DNA of 64,000 nucleotides from NCBI GenBank assembly GCA_964549505.1, contig CAZJVD010000004.1:1-64000 (forward strand), read 5' to 3'. Shown here one piece after another: positions 16,564 through 25,523 of this stretch. The notes beneath the pieces were generated by a model that did not search any database, was not told the DNA's origin, and saw only the letters and a program-made list of their open reading frames with translations. A program made the translations under genes and the position numbers. The stretch's first letter is position 1. The number at the start of each line of letters is the position of its first letter. This stretch comes from CAZJVD01 sp964549505 (lineage in GTDB: Bacteria; Bdellovibrionota; UBA1018; CAZJVD01).

Positions 16564-18195
16564 ATGAACAACGCGATACTTTCGATTCCTGAGCCTCTGA
16601 ACGAACCGATTCAGAGCTATGCTCCCGGTGACGCGCAACGTACGGCTCTCAAGGTCAAGTTGAATGAAATGGAGAGTACGCCGACGGAAATTCCACTCTT
16701 TATCGATGGCAAGGAAGTACGCACGGGAAAGACATTCAAGGTCGTCATGCCGCATGCGCATGATGAAGTGTTAGGGACGGTTCACGCCGCCGGACCGAGT
16801 GAGATTGAAGCTGCGATTCAGGCGAGTCTGAAAGCGCGTCCGGCCTGGGAAGCGATGCCATGGACGGAGCGAGCAAAGATTTTTTTGAAAGCCGCCGATC
16901 TTCTTGCGGGGCCTTATCGGGATGTCTTGAATAGCGCCACCATGCTTGGGCAGTCGAAGAATGTCTATCAAGCCGAAATTGATTCGGCCTGTGAGCTCGT
17001 CGATTTTCTAAGATTCAACTGCCACTTTTACGAAAAGATCATAGCGCAACAGCCGATTTCACCGCCGGGCGTGTGGAATCAAACTGAGTATCGAGGTCTC
17101 GAAGGATTTGTCTTTGCGATCACGCCGTTTAACTTTACAGCGATCGCTGGAAATCTCTGCGCGGCGCCAGCGCTTTGTGGAAACACGGTTGTTTGGAAAC
17201 CTTCATCGACTCAAATGTTTGCCGCGCACTTCATCATGAAGATTTATCGCGAAGCGGGGTTGCCTGAGGGTGTGATCAACATGATCCCGGGAAGCGGAGC
17301 CGAGGTCGGCGAGCGGGTTCTCGCATCACCCCATCTTGCGGGTGTGCATTTTACGGGTTCGACGGAGACCTTTCGTTCGATCTACAAGACGGTCGCCGAT
17401 CGCTTGAGTGCGTATCGCACTTACCCACGTTTGGTGGGTGAAACCGGCGGAAAGGACTTTGTTTTCGCTGATCCGACAGCGGATATCGACGCTGTTCGCA
17501 CGGCTTTGGTTCGTGGTGCGTTCGAGTATCAGGGACAGAAGTGTTCGGCAGCTTCGCGCGCGTACATTCCCCGCTCCCTTTGGACGAAGCTCAAGCCAGC
17601 TTTGATTGCGGACGTGAAGAGTCTCAAGATTGGCGACGTGCGGGATTTTAGTAACTTCGTGAACGCAGTGATCGATGCGAAAGCTTTTAAGCGAATCTCT
17701 GAGTATATCGCCCTTGCGAAGAGTTCGTCAGAGGCTGAAGTGATTGTCGGCGGCGGGTGCCACAGCGAAGAAGGATACTTTGTGGAGCCGACGGTGATTG
17801 AAACGCGCAATCCGCGTTTCAAGACGATGGTCGATGAGATCTTTGGACCGGTGCTTTCGATCTATGTCTACGAAGACCGCGATCTCGAGGCGACGCTCAC
17901 ACTCTGTGACGAGAGTACGGCGTACGCTCTAACGGGTGCGATTTTTTCTCAGGATCGTTCCATGATTGTGAAAATGGGCGAACGCCTCCGTCACGCAGCT
18001 GGAAACTTCTATATCAATGACAAACCGACGGGGGCTGTCGTCGGACAACAACCGTTTGGTGGTGCGCGGGCATCGGGCACGAACGATAAGTCGGGAAGCG
18101 CGGTCAATCTATACCGATGGATCTCTCCGCGGAGTATTAAAGAGAACTTTGTTCCGCCGACCGACTATCGCTATCCGTTCATGAAGGAAGCTTAG
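16564..18195 (+). CDS. pruA: L-glutamate gamma-semialdehyde (P5C) dehydrogenase
   Basis: A 543-residue aldehyde dehydrogenase of the stand-alone P5C dehydrogenase type. ITPFNFTAIAGNL, the catalytic glutamate in LVGETGGKDFV and the nucleophile in YQGQKCSAASR are present, as is FGGARASGTNDK near the end. It oxidises glutamate semialdehyde, from proline or ornithine breakdown, to glutamate with NAD. The ATG at 16564 follows AGGAT and is preferred to an upstream start that would overlap the small membrane ORF. The 3' end overlaps the convergent ureohydrolase gene by 4 bp. No proline dehydrogenase domain is attached. Confidence 0.93.
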   Translation: MNNAILSIPEPLNEPIQSYAPGDAQRTALKVKLNEMESTPTEIPLFIDGKEVRTGKTFKVVMPHAHDEVLGTVHAAGPSEIEAAIQASLKARPAWEAMPWTERAKIFLKAADLLAGPYRDVLNSATMLGQSKNVYQAEIDSACELVDFLRFNCHFYEKIIAQQPISPPGVWNQTEYRGLEGFVFAITPFNFTAIAGNLCAAPALCGNTVVWKPSSTQMFAAHFIMKIYREAGLPEGVINMIPGSGAEVGERVLASPHLAGVHFTGSTETFRSIYKTVADRLSAYRTYPRLVGETGGKDFVFADPTADIDAVRTALVRGAFEYQGQKCSAASRAYIPRSLWTKLKPALIADVKSLKIGDVRDFSNFVNAVIDAKAFKRISEYIALAKSSSEAEVIVGGGCHSEEGYFVEPTVIETRNPRFKTMVDEIFGPVLSIYVYEDRDLEATLTLCDESTAYALTGAIFSQDRSMIVKMGERLRHAAGNFYINDKPTGAVVGQQPFGGARASGTNDKSGSAVNLYRWISPRSIKENFVPPTDYRYPFMKEA

Positions 18196-19211
18196 CGACG
18201 CTGCGAGGCGCGCGTGAACCCACACATTTTCCATAGCAAGCGCATCCCGACGTTTTCGTTCCACTCGGTGTTTTTTCCTGGAGCGACTTCGCAGAGATCA
18301 AAGCCTATGATTTTTCTTTTTGTACGCACGAGCTCACGCAACAGACTTACGGCTTGATCAAAGTCGAGTCCACCGGGAACGGGCGTTCCTGTGTTCGGAC
18401 AGAATCTTGGATCGAGACCGTCGATATCAAATGAGACCCAGACTTCTTCGGGGAGTGCCTGAACAATCGACTGTGCTGTTTCGTTCCAAGCTCTTCCGGA
18501 GTGACGAGCTGCCACGAGATCTTGATCGAAAAATACTCTTGAGCGCGGTCCCAAACTCTTCGCGAAGTCGAACTCTTCCTGACTGAAGTCCCGGATGCCG
18601 ACCTGAACAAGCTTTGAGACGGAAGGACACTCCGTCATGACGTTATAGAAAATCGACGCGTGCGAATGCGTAAACCCCTGGTATGCCCGTCGAAGATCGA
18701 AGTGAGCATCGAGATGCAGAACACCCATGTCCCGATGCTTTTTCGACGCGACCTCAAGAGCACCGAACGGAGCCGAATGGTCGCCGCCGAGAATGCCCAA
18801 GATCTTCCCGGCCTCGAGGACCGTGCGGGATTCTTGAGACACCCAGGTGTTGACCTCTTTCGAGAAGGCGTTGATCTTGGCGACTGTTTTTGAGGTCCTT
18901 GAGTTCGTTGAGGTCTGGGAACCCTTTTGTAGCCGTTTCGCGAGATTCGAAAGCGACAGGATTTTTCGCGATATCGGCTGCATGAACACGCGGGCTTCTT
19001 CGAGGGCGCCGAGTTCGGGATCCCAGGTATCGTGTTGGGCGCTTGCTTTGAGCATCGCCTGAGGCCCTAGACTCGTTCCTCCGCCGTAGGACGTAGTGGC
19101 TTCCCAAGGAACCGGAACGAGTACGATTTCTGCCTCGGACTCGTTGACTGAAAGATCGAAGATCGTGTTCGACACGAACGATTCATTTCTTAACAACGCA
19201 GGGCTTGTCAA
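18192..19211 (-). CDS. Arginase/agmatinase/formiminoglutamase-family ureohydrolase
   Basis: A 339-residue binuclear manganese hydrolase. Metal ligands are visible as H145 (GGDHS), D168, H170 and D172 (DAHFD), and D262 and D264 (SFDIDGLD). TGTPVPGG follows. A charged insertion at about 85-125 is not typical. Substrate cannot be read from these motifs. The adjacent convergent P5C dehydrogenase favours arginase or agmatinase (arginine to ornithine and then glutamate). The hut genes 35 kb away leave formiminoglutamase possible. Confidence 0.85.
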   Translation of the reverse strand: MTSPALLRNESFVSNTIFDLSVNESEAEIVLVPVPWEATTSYGGGTSLGPQAMLKASAQHDTWDPELGALEEARVFMQPISRKILSLSNLAKRLQKGSQTSTNSRTSKTVAKINAFSKEVNTWVSQESRTVLEAGKILGILGGDHSAPFGALEVASKKHRDMGVLHLDAHFDLRRAYQGFTHSHASIFYNVMTECPSVSKLVQVGIRDFSQEEFDFAKSLGPRSRVFFDQDLVAARHSGRAWNETAQSIVQALPEEVWVSFDIDGLDPRFCPNTGTPVPGGLDFDQAVSLLRELVRTKRKIIGFDLCEVAPGKNTEWNENVGMRLLWKMCGFTRASQRR

Positions 19212-19239
19212 GCTGATCCCTCGCCGTCACAATCAGTGC

Positions 19240-19476
19240 GTGAGCCAGGATCCCCCCAAAGACCTTGAGAGTATTCGCACCAACCTGATTGGTGAGATCG
19301 AGGATCTGCTTTCGTTATGCGAGAATGACACCGAAGAGGGCTTTGATCTTGTGAGTTTTCAGGATCGCCTGAACGACCTCAAATCGACGGTGATTCCCGC
19401 AACCCTCTCTGAAGACGAGTTTACTCAGCTCATCAAGACGGAGTTTCCAGACGTCTTCGAAAAAATGGAAGACTAG
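19240..19476 (+). CDS. Small acidic protein of unknown function (78 aa)
   Basis: The frame is open from 19096, but that part is antisense to the ureohydrolase N-terminus. The GTG at 19240 leaves a 78-residue, helical and acidic protein (DPPKDLESIRTNLIGEIEDL, ending FEKMED) in the free gap between two genes. No Shine-Dalgarno is clear. The amphipathic heptad pattern suggests a small helical adaptor. Moderate support only. Confidence 0.45.
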   Translation: MSQDPPKDLESIRTNLIGEIEDLLSLCENDTEEGFDLVSFQDRLNDLKSTVIPATLSEDEFTQLIKTEFPDVFEKMED

Positions 19477-19492
19477 GCTCCTCTGCTAGAGC

Positions 19493-20659
19493 TTAGGGCG
19501 TCCAATCCACGATAAGGATAGAGCCCGGATCGAGTTGTCTCGGAATGAAGCGGGTGCTGCAACAATGGGCCGTTACGGTCGCACCAGCAGCGATCGCGGA
19601 TCCAGACGGTACGATCGTACCGTAGTCGATGCGTACTTGCCCTGTCCCTGTCTGATTGCGAACCGATGCTCCATCGATGAAAACTTTTGAATCGCCGACA
19701 GAGTAGGCGTAACCCACGGCTATCTTTCCGCTCGGGCAGGAGGCAGAAACAGAGTCGTCGTAGTTCCCGCCGGGTCCTAAGTAAGTGACGTTGGGTCCGG
19801 TGGCGATAATGTCTTCGCATGAAGTGTACCACGGATAAAAGTTAGGGCAGCTTGAGCCGTCCGCGGCGCAGGCCTTTGCCTGTAGAGGCCCCTCCGTTTT
19901 GATGATATCTCCGGCGACTTCGAGCGATGTCTGAGGTTTGAGTGTTCCCATGAGCAACGGACCATTCATAGGCATGTTTTGGTAGATTTCGGCCGTACGC
20001 GAGACAAGGAGACTCTTGAGCACGCACGGCGGACTCTTTGTCCAATCGAGCATCCCGTTGGCGTTGATGCACTGAGCGTCCGGTGTGAACTTCGAAAAAC
20101 ATCCGAGAAACTGCGAGGTGCCAGCGTCGGCCATGAAATACATCGTGTAGGAATCCGATTGGGTCGGACTTCCGAGGATATCGCTGGCGTTTCCTGTGCG
20201 TTGGTATCGAATCGAAAGCGTACTTTGGAAAAGGTTGACCGGTGCCCCGTAAGCAGCGCTCGCACCCATGGGATCCATGCTGTCCAGAGTCAGGGACTGA
20301 ACTTGAAGTGAGTACTTGGTGTAGCCGTTTCCGAACACGGTTCCGTTGGGGAGTTTAAACTGAATGGGGAAAGGAACCGGCGAACCGTTGAAGGTGCTCG
20401 AAGCAACCGAAGGATTGACGTATATGGCGTTGATCGCAGTCGTGCAGAGCTCGCGCGCATTGAGTTGCGTGAGTAACTCACCCGTGATGAGCGCTTGTGT
20501 TTCGTCGTCATGAACCATCTTTTGTAAGCGAAAACTCGATCGAAACATCACGGAGAGCGCTAAGACCGCCGGGATAACTCCGGCAATAATGCTCAGTATG
20601 GCGATGATACCCATGCCCTTCTCGTTCCGAAGCGTACGGGTCGTGAGAGCTGTCATCAT
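19493..20659 (-). CDS. Prepilin-like secreted protein C (third gene of the trio)
   Basis: A 388-residue protein with a basic leader and a hydrophobic helix, RNEKG/MGIIAILSIIAG, resembling a type IV prepilin N-terminus but lacking Glu at mature position +5. The body is Ser/Gly/Asn-rich and beta-like. Near the N-terminus is RELCTTAI. The C-terminal third has CPSGKIAVGYAYS and ends with a CC pair (VTAHCCST). Both features recur in the two genes upstream, so these are paralogues. The ATG at 20659 overlaps the preceding stop by 4 bp and has GGAGGT directly upstream; the next ATG is equally possible. Likely a minor pseudopilin or fibre subunit; no assembly genes are in the window. Confidence 0.7.
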   Translation of the reverse strand: MMTALTTRTLRNEKGMGIIAILSIIAGVIPAVLALSVMFRSSFRLQKMVHDDETQALITGELLTQLNARELCTTAINAIYVNPSVASSTFNGSPVPFPIQFKLPNGTVFGNGYTKYSLQVQSLTLDSMDPMGASAAYGAPVNLFQSTLSIRYQRTGNASDILGSPTQSDSYTMYFMADAGTSQFLGCFSKFTPDAQCINANGMLDWTKSPPCVLKSLLVSRTAEIYQNMPMNGPLLMGTLKPQTSLEVAGDIIKTEGPLQAKACAADGSSCPNFYPWYTSCEDIIATGPNVTYLGPGGNYDDSVSASCPSGKIAVGYAYSVGDSKVFIDGASVRNQTGTGQVRIDYGTIVPSGSAIAAGATVTAHCCSTRFIPRQLDPGSILIVDWTP

Positions 20660-21768
20660 AGGACCTCCGATGGCGTACAACACTCAACCGAAAGGTCGAT
20701 ACGCTGTCCGACTGGAATCGGATTTTGCACCTCAAAGCGCATTGATGTTTCAGTGGTCATGACGTCGTAGAAGCCGTTCCACTGCGCAAAGGTCGGTGTT
20801 AAAAAAACGCGCGAGTAAGTCTCGCCAATCCGAACCGTTCCACTGGGGCACGAGAGAGTTTGTGATTGAGTGCCGGAGGGCATTGAAAATGCGATGGTCG
20901 CAACCGAGCTGCAGGGATTCATAGCGGGAGTGGCGTCGTCGACATCGAGTCCGCAGTCCCCTCCATCTTCGAAGCAGGCGTAGTAGGTGCCGGCGTCGTT
21001 GTCCCATTGCATACGTGTCGCGAGATGGCTCAGAAGAAGGTTTGAACTTGAACCCGGAGCGACACCCACTTCGACAGGGCCGTCGGCACCGATCGTCTCA
21101 GGTAAAGGGTTCACATCGGGGCTTAAAGTCGATTTCACCGTTGTCCAACTTAAGTACTGACAATGGTCGGCGTTGCCACCAAGGTCAAAGAATTCTGCGT
21201 TCCCGGGACACTGAGGGAGTTGCCGTTGGCCGTTCGAGGTCTGGCAGTCACGAATACGGGCGACCGTATCGCCATTGTTCAGTAGCCCGGCGGTCAGAGT
21301 CAATGGAAACTCACGACGGATCGTTGTCGGTCCTTGAGCGACAATCACGACGAGCTTCGCAGGCGACCGAGCTCCTGCGGCTGTCTCCGTTGAGCTTTCT
21401 AAGTTCTCCATATGAACATCGGTCACGGTGTATTGAAACTTACCGGGCGGCCCAATGAGATCTCCCGTCTGAAGGCTCAGTCCTAAGTTCAAGGCGGGAT
21501 CAATGTGTTGACCGACTCCGAACTGAAACGCGGGCTGACCACTGAACGCCTTTGTGCATCGGTCGCTATCGTTGAGCAGAGCTTGTAGGTTTGAAAAGTA
21601 ATCGCTCAGAGAGTTCCGCGACTTGGTCTGTTCGATCATCTCGAAAACCTTAGCGGTGAACTGAGCAACACCGACTGTGATGGCTGTGGAAACCCCGACG
21701 CCGATCATTAATTCGATAAAGGAAAACCCGCGATTGTTCGTCATGACATTTTTCACGGGATTCTTCAT
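20656..21768 (-). CDS. Prepilin-like secreted protein B (N-methylation motif, second of trio)
   Basis: A 370-residue protein with a canonical class III cleavage/methylation motif: NNRG/FSFIELMIGVGVST, cleavage after G14 and Glu at +5 (E19). Such leaders are processed by a PilD-type peptidase and place the protein in a type IV pilus or type II-like filament. After the helix comes DRCTKAF, and the C-terminal third has CPSGTVRIGETYS and the terminal pair ECCTPSEVL. The ATG at 21768 overlaps the first gene's stop by 4 bp and follows AAGGGG. It is the only member of the trio with the conserved Glu5. Confidence 0.8.
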   Translation of the reverse strand: MKNPVKNVMTNNRGFSFIELMIGVGVSTAITVGVAQFTAKVFEMIEQTKSRNSLSDYFSNLQALLNDSDRCTKAFSGQPAFQFGVGQHIDPALNLGLSLQTGDLIGPPGKFQYTVTDVHMENLESSTETAAGARSPAKLVVIVAQGPTTIRREFPLTLTAGLLNNGDTVARIRDCQTSNGQRQLPQCPGNAEFFDLGGNADHCQYLSWTTVKSTLSPDVNPLPETIGADGPVEVGVAPGSSSNLLLSHLATRMQWDNDAGTYYACFEDGGDCGLDVDDATPAMNPCSSVATIAFSMPSGTQSQTLSCPSGTVRIGETYSRVFLTPTFAQWNGFYDVMTTETSMRFEVQNPIPVGQRIDLSVECCTPSEVL

Positions 21769-22910
21769 GGATACCGCCCCTTGCAACACGTGAGCGATTT
21801 CTGAACAGACGTTGGGCCGGGAAACGTCGAGCTTCCAAGATGAGTGGGACCCAGATCAAACTGTGCAATCGCGGGAACTCCGGGACCCCCCATTGATGCC
21901 CGCACGACGAAGCGCGAGCCGCAAACAATCTGGTCGGCAGCACAGGACTGGTTTCCGGGGGAGAGTGCGCTCGCCATGCCACCGGCTGGCTGCTCGAACT
22001 CCCATGTCAGCGCGGGACAATCAATGGATGTATGATCCACGGGATTGTACCAGCACACACCGTTAGGTGTGCCCGTGCCGTGACGGACCTGCGCAGGGTT
22101 CACGGTTGATAAGTTCGTGCCGGAACCGCTGAACAGAACAGTGGATGTTGACGCGCCGGTTTTATTGAGAACGACAAAGTTTCCTTCGGTTCGAAACGCT
22201 CCGGGGCTGCCGCCCACCAGTGATCGGTCGGAGGTGATGGTCGTTTTTGGAAAGATGCAGTCTTCGAGACCGTCGACGATACCGTTACCGTCAGCCGCTT
22301 GTTCGATGTAACTGTCCCCCCCGAGCATTTTGCAAGAGTCGCTCAAAAAGCCATTGGCGGAGCATTTCTTTATGGTGTCGACGCCGCCAGCTGATCGGAC
22401 GATCGCCGTAAACGGAATTTCCCGTGTGGTGGTCGCCAATGCCGAAGCCTGTGTTGTCGCTGTGGTGTCGGGCGAGATCGTCACTCGTAGAACCATCGAG
22501 TAGAGCTTGTCGTCGGGATTGACGGCGGATCCTACGACAAAGAGTGCTTCGCTGACCTCCATACTGGAGATCACGAAACCGTCACGACGGAGGCCGAGTG
22601 TGATCGGCGTGGGAGTGTTAGGGTCGCCCACGATGTAACTCGTGCGCACCATCTGGTTGACGTCTTGGAGCACCGGCTGTTTTCCTATAAAATTTTTCGT
22701 ACAGGTCTTTTCGTCGCGAACCATGTTGAGGAGTTCGGTGAAAACGTCGTGCGATGAGGACTTTGCAATAACGCCCTGAGTGGAATTTAAAAGATTGCCC
22801 ATGGTGCTGAGGACGAGAGCCATGAAGACGGCAAGAAGCCCGGCCGTGACAGCCGCGCTGACAGCCGTAATACCCGAATGATCTAAAATCGAAGACCGGA
22901 AACGTTCCAC
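21765..22910 (-). CDS. Prepilin-like secreted protein A (first of trio)
   Basis: A 381-residue paralogue of the two genes that follow. The N-terminus DHSG/ITAVSAAVTAGLLAVFMAL is prepilin-like without Glu5. KTCTKNF follows the helix, and the C-terminus has a degenerate SCAADQIVCGSRF module and LTCCKGRYP. The GTG at 22910 is chosen because AAGGG lies 5 bases upstream; a TTG at 22937 would add nine residues without a ribosome site. A good promoter lies about 60 bp upstream. Several internal Cys (about ten) suggest disulfide-stabilised export. Confidence 0.7.
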   Translation of the reverse strand: MERFRSSILDHSGITAVSAAVTAGLLAVFMALVLSTMGNLLNSTQGVIAKSSSHDVFTELLNMVRDEKTCTKNFIGKQPVLQDVNQMVRTSYIVGDPNTPTPITLGLRRDGFVISSMEVSEALFVVGSAVNPDDKLYSMVLRVTISPDTTATTQASALATTTREIPFTAIVRSAGGVDTIKKCSANGFLSDSCKMLGGDSYIEQAADGNGIVDGLEDCIFPKTTITSDRSLVGGSPGAFRTEGNFVVLNKTGASTSTVLFSGSGTNLSTVNPAQVRHGTGTPNGVCWYNPVDHTSIDCPALTWEFEQPAGGMASALSPGNQSCAADQIVCGSRFVVRASMGGPGVPAIAQFDLGPTHLGSSTFPGPTSVQKSLTCCKGRYP

Positions 22911-22966
22911 GTAAACCCTTTTAACCCCGGAATGCAATTGTTAAGGCGTAACAACAGTACACGACA

Positions 22967-22995
22967 ATATTAACCTAAGAAACTAAAACAATCAA
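22967..22995 (-). promoter_or_regulatory. Sigma70-like promoter of the prepilin-like trio
   Basis: The AT-rich gap 22911-23070 contains, on the minus strand, TTGATT (22990-22995), a 17-base spacer and TAATAT (22967-22972). The predicted start is near 22960, giving a 5' leader of about 50 bases to the GTG at 22910. The surrounding 80 bp is markedly more AT-rich than the rest of the window. Confidence 0.6.
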
Positions 22996-23070
22996 CTATA
23001 TAGTGATTTCAAAATAGGTTGGTTTTTAGATGGTTTAGCTAATTAAATCAGTATGTTAAATAGCTGAACA

Positions 23071-24474
23071 TTAGACGGTGGAGCTGAAAATGCGGGTCTG
23101 AGGAGCCTTTCGAAAGAGAGGGGCATCGAATGCCATGCACACGTTTCGGATGAAGGGTCGGCCCGCCGGGGTAACTTTAAGGCCGGTGGTTTCGGCACCG
23201 CGGATCAACTCGACCAGGCCATCGCGCGATGGCTCTAACAGACGTGTTTCAAGGTCGGTCAGGAAGGCGGGGGTCGTTCGATCCTTTGGCCACGATGTTT
23301 CAAAACGGGTCATGAGATCCAAGATATGGCGACGTAAGACGAGGTCTTCTTCGGTCAGTGTGTGACCGCGAAAAATCGCCAGCTTTCCCGCATCGATCGT
23401 TCGTGCATACGTCTCGAGCGTTTTTTCGTTTTGAACAAACGTCGTCCACGCATCGCTGATCGACGAAACACCTAGACCAATTTGAGGCGATCCGTGAACG
23501 GCCACATATCCCATGAAGTTGCGATGGAGCTCACCGTTCTGGACGGCTTTCCAAAGTGTGTCCGTTTCTTTTGCGAAGTGATCCATTCCGATTTCTTGAA
23601 ATCCGTTGGCATCCAGAATCTCACGGCCGCGTTCGTAGAGGCGTCGCTTGAGATCGGGGGGCGGAAGATCGGCTTCGGTCCACCGGCGCTGTGATGCCTT
23701 AATCCAGGGCACATGCGCGTACGAATAAAACGCGATCCTATCCGGTGACAGATCCGCAACCTGAGCCATGGTCTGTTCGACGCTCTCGAGCGTCTGAAAC
23801 GGGAGTCCATAGATGAGGTCAAAGTTCACGCTCGTAAACCCGAGCCGGCGCGCGCTCTCGACGATCGTTCGAACCTGCTCATAGGATTGAACGCGATGAA
23901 CCGCTTGCTGGACGCGGGGATCAAAGTCCTGAACACCGAGACTGACGCGCCGAAATCCGAGTTCGGCGAGGGCCTCAAGTTGCTCGGTGCCCGTCACGCG
24001 AGGGTCGACTTCGATCGAGAACTCTTTTTTAGGTAGGATGCGATGACCCTCTAAGATTCCGAGTACGAGTTCCCGCAATTCGGCAACCGTCAGAAACGTC
24101 GGTGTCCCGCCGCCGAGGTGGATCTCAGAGATCGCTACGTTTCCGAGTTCTTTGCGATACAGGTCCCATTCGCGCAAAACGGTCTTGATATAGGGAGCTC
24201 CAACCGAACGATTGCGCGTGATGCGCGTGTTGCAGCCGCAGTAGGTACAAAGACTTTCACAAAACGGAATGTGAACGTAGAGAGAAACTCCGCCTCCGCG
24301 CGCCGCGGACTTCTGCCATTCTGCGCGGAGAGCGGCGATCCAGGCTTCGATCGTCGGTGTCGTCTCCCAATACGGAACCGTCGGATACGACGTGTAGCGT
24401 GGCCCTGGAACGTTATACTTCTCGATCAAGTTCGAAGCCGATGCGTTCCCCGGAGCTTTCACTGAAGCGTTCAT
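23071..24474 (-). CDS. hemN: Oxygen-independent coproporphyrinogen III dehydrogenase
   Basis: A 467-residue radical SAM enzyme. The cluster motif CxxxCxxC is C72-C76-C79 (CESLCTYCGC), preceded by YVHIPF. The N-terminal PGPRYTSYPTVPYW segment distinguishes true HemN from HemW. HLGGGTPTF and the C-terminal HemN domain are present. It converts coproporphyrinogen III to protoporphyrinogen IX without oxygen. The ATG overlaps hemE by 4 bp; it is the last gene of the haem run. No oxygen-dependent HemF is seen in this window. Confidence 0.95.
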   Translation of the reverse strand: MNASVKAPGNASASNLIEKYNVPGPRYTSYPTVPYWETTPTIEAWIAALRAEWQKSAARGGGVSLYVHIPFCESLCTYCGCNTRITRNRSVGAPYIKTVLREWDLYRKELGNVAISEIHLGGGTPTFLTVAELRELVLGILEGHRILPKKEFSIEVDPRVTGTEQLEALAELGFRRVSLGVQDFDPRVQQAVHRVQSYEQVRTIVESARRLGFTSVNFDLIYGLPFQTLESVEQTMAQVADLSPDRIAFYSYAHVPWIKASQRRWTEADLPPPDLKRRLYERGREILDANGFQEIGMDHFAKETDTLWKAVQNGELHRNFMGYVAVHGSPQIGLGVSSISDAWTTFVQNEKTLETYARTIDAGKLAIFRGHTLTEEDLVLRRHILDLMTRFETSWPKDRTTPAFLTDLETRLLEPSRDGLVELIRGAETTGLKVTPAGRPFIRNVCMAFDAPLFRKAPQTRIFSSTV

Positions 24475-25523
24475 TGAGACGCTCCAAAGAGATCGCGATG
24501 TCTTTTTACAAAATGTCGGACGTTCGCTTCAAGAGCACTGGGCATCACACCGTGTCCGAGTGCTGCGACCCAACCGCGACGTTCGGAAGCTGTCGTCTGT
24601 GCGCGGATGCGTGTCAGGTAGCCCTCCAGGGCTGATTGAAACTCGGGTTCGGGTTTTGTAAGCATTTCCGGATCGAAATTGCCCTGGATACTCCACTGCG
24701 ACCCAAACTCTTTCAGAACCGCCGAAAGGTCATGGCGCCAATCGACGCCCAGTTGATCGAACGGGAGGTCTTTGAGTTTGCGCCAGTGTAACGGGTTCGT
24801 TCCGCGCGAATAATACAGAATGCCGACATCCTTTTTTCGTGCTTTGAACGCCTCAAACACCGCACGCAAAACGGGCACGACCGTCGTCCCGTAGGTTTCA
24901 GGATCCAGTTCACCGGCACAGGTGTCGAAGACGGCGACGGTATCAGGACCCGCGTCGGCCTGAAGAACCATGTTTTCAATCAAGAGCGGTACCAGCCGTT
25001 CGAGAAAGATGGGCCAACGCTTATCTTTAAGACCCGCAAGCGTGGGCGACAGATCCCCCTGGTGGGAGCCTTCGACGGCATAAGCAAAGAGCGTGAAAGG
25101 TCCGCCTACAAATCCGAGAAGCGCTTTGGATGGATCCAGCGCCGTACGGATTCGCTTCAGCGCTTGTGCTTGAAACTCGAGAGCGGCGATGCGTGCGCGG
25201 CCGCCGTGAATGCGATCGAGCGCTGCCTCGGACGTGAGATGAAAATCAAGCTTGGGTCCCGGCTCGTAACGAAGCCCCATGCCCATCGCTTCGAGGGGGA
25301 ACAGGAGATCGGAAAACATAATAGCCGCATCAAAATCAAAATCCCGAATCGGTCCCATGGTCACTTCACAGGCAAGCTCCGACTCTTTGCAAAGTTCGAT
25401 GAAACTGTGTCGTTTGCGGAGCGCTTGATAGTGCGCGTGGTAGCGTCCGGCTTGACGCATGAGCCAGATGGGCGGAACGCCGTCGTTCGAGCGAGCAAGT
25501 GCTTGGTTATAGCGTCGATTCAT
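24471..25523 (-). CDS. hemE: Uroporphyrinogen decarboxylase
   Basis: A 350-residue URO-D. The family signature PPIWLMRQAGRYHAHY is at 17-32, FSDLLFPLEAMG holds the catalytic aspartate, and GFVGGPFTLF follows. It removes four carboxylates from uroporphyrinogen III. Its start overlaps the response regulator by 17 bp and its stop overlaps hemN by 4 bp, so all are on one transcript. Confidence 0.95.
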   Translation of the reverse strand: MNRRYNQALARSNDGVPPIWLMRQAGRYHAHYQALRKRHSFIELCKESELACEVTMGPIRDFDFDAAIMFSDLLFPLEAMGMGLRYEPGPKLDFHLTSEAALDRIHGGRARIAALEFQAQALKRIRTALDPSKALLGFVGGPFTLFAYAVEGSHQGDLSPTLAGLKDKRWPIFLERLVPLLIENMVLQADAGPDTVAVFDTCAGELDPETYGTTVVPVLRAVFEAFKARKKDVGILYYSRGTNPLHWRKLKDLPFDQLGVDWRHDLSAVLKEFGSQWSIQGNFDPEMLTKPEPEFQSALEGYLTRIRAQTTASERRGWVAALGHGVMPSALEANVRHFVKRHRDLFGASQ

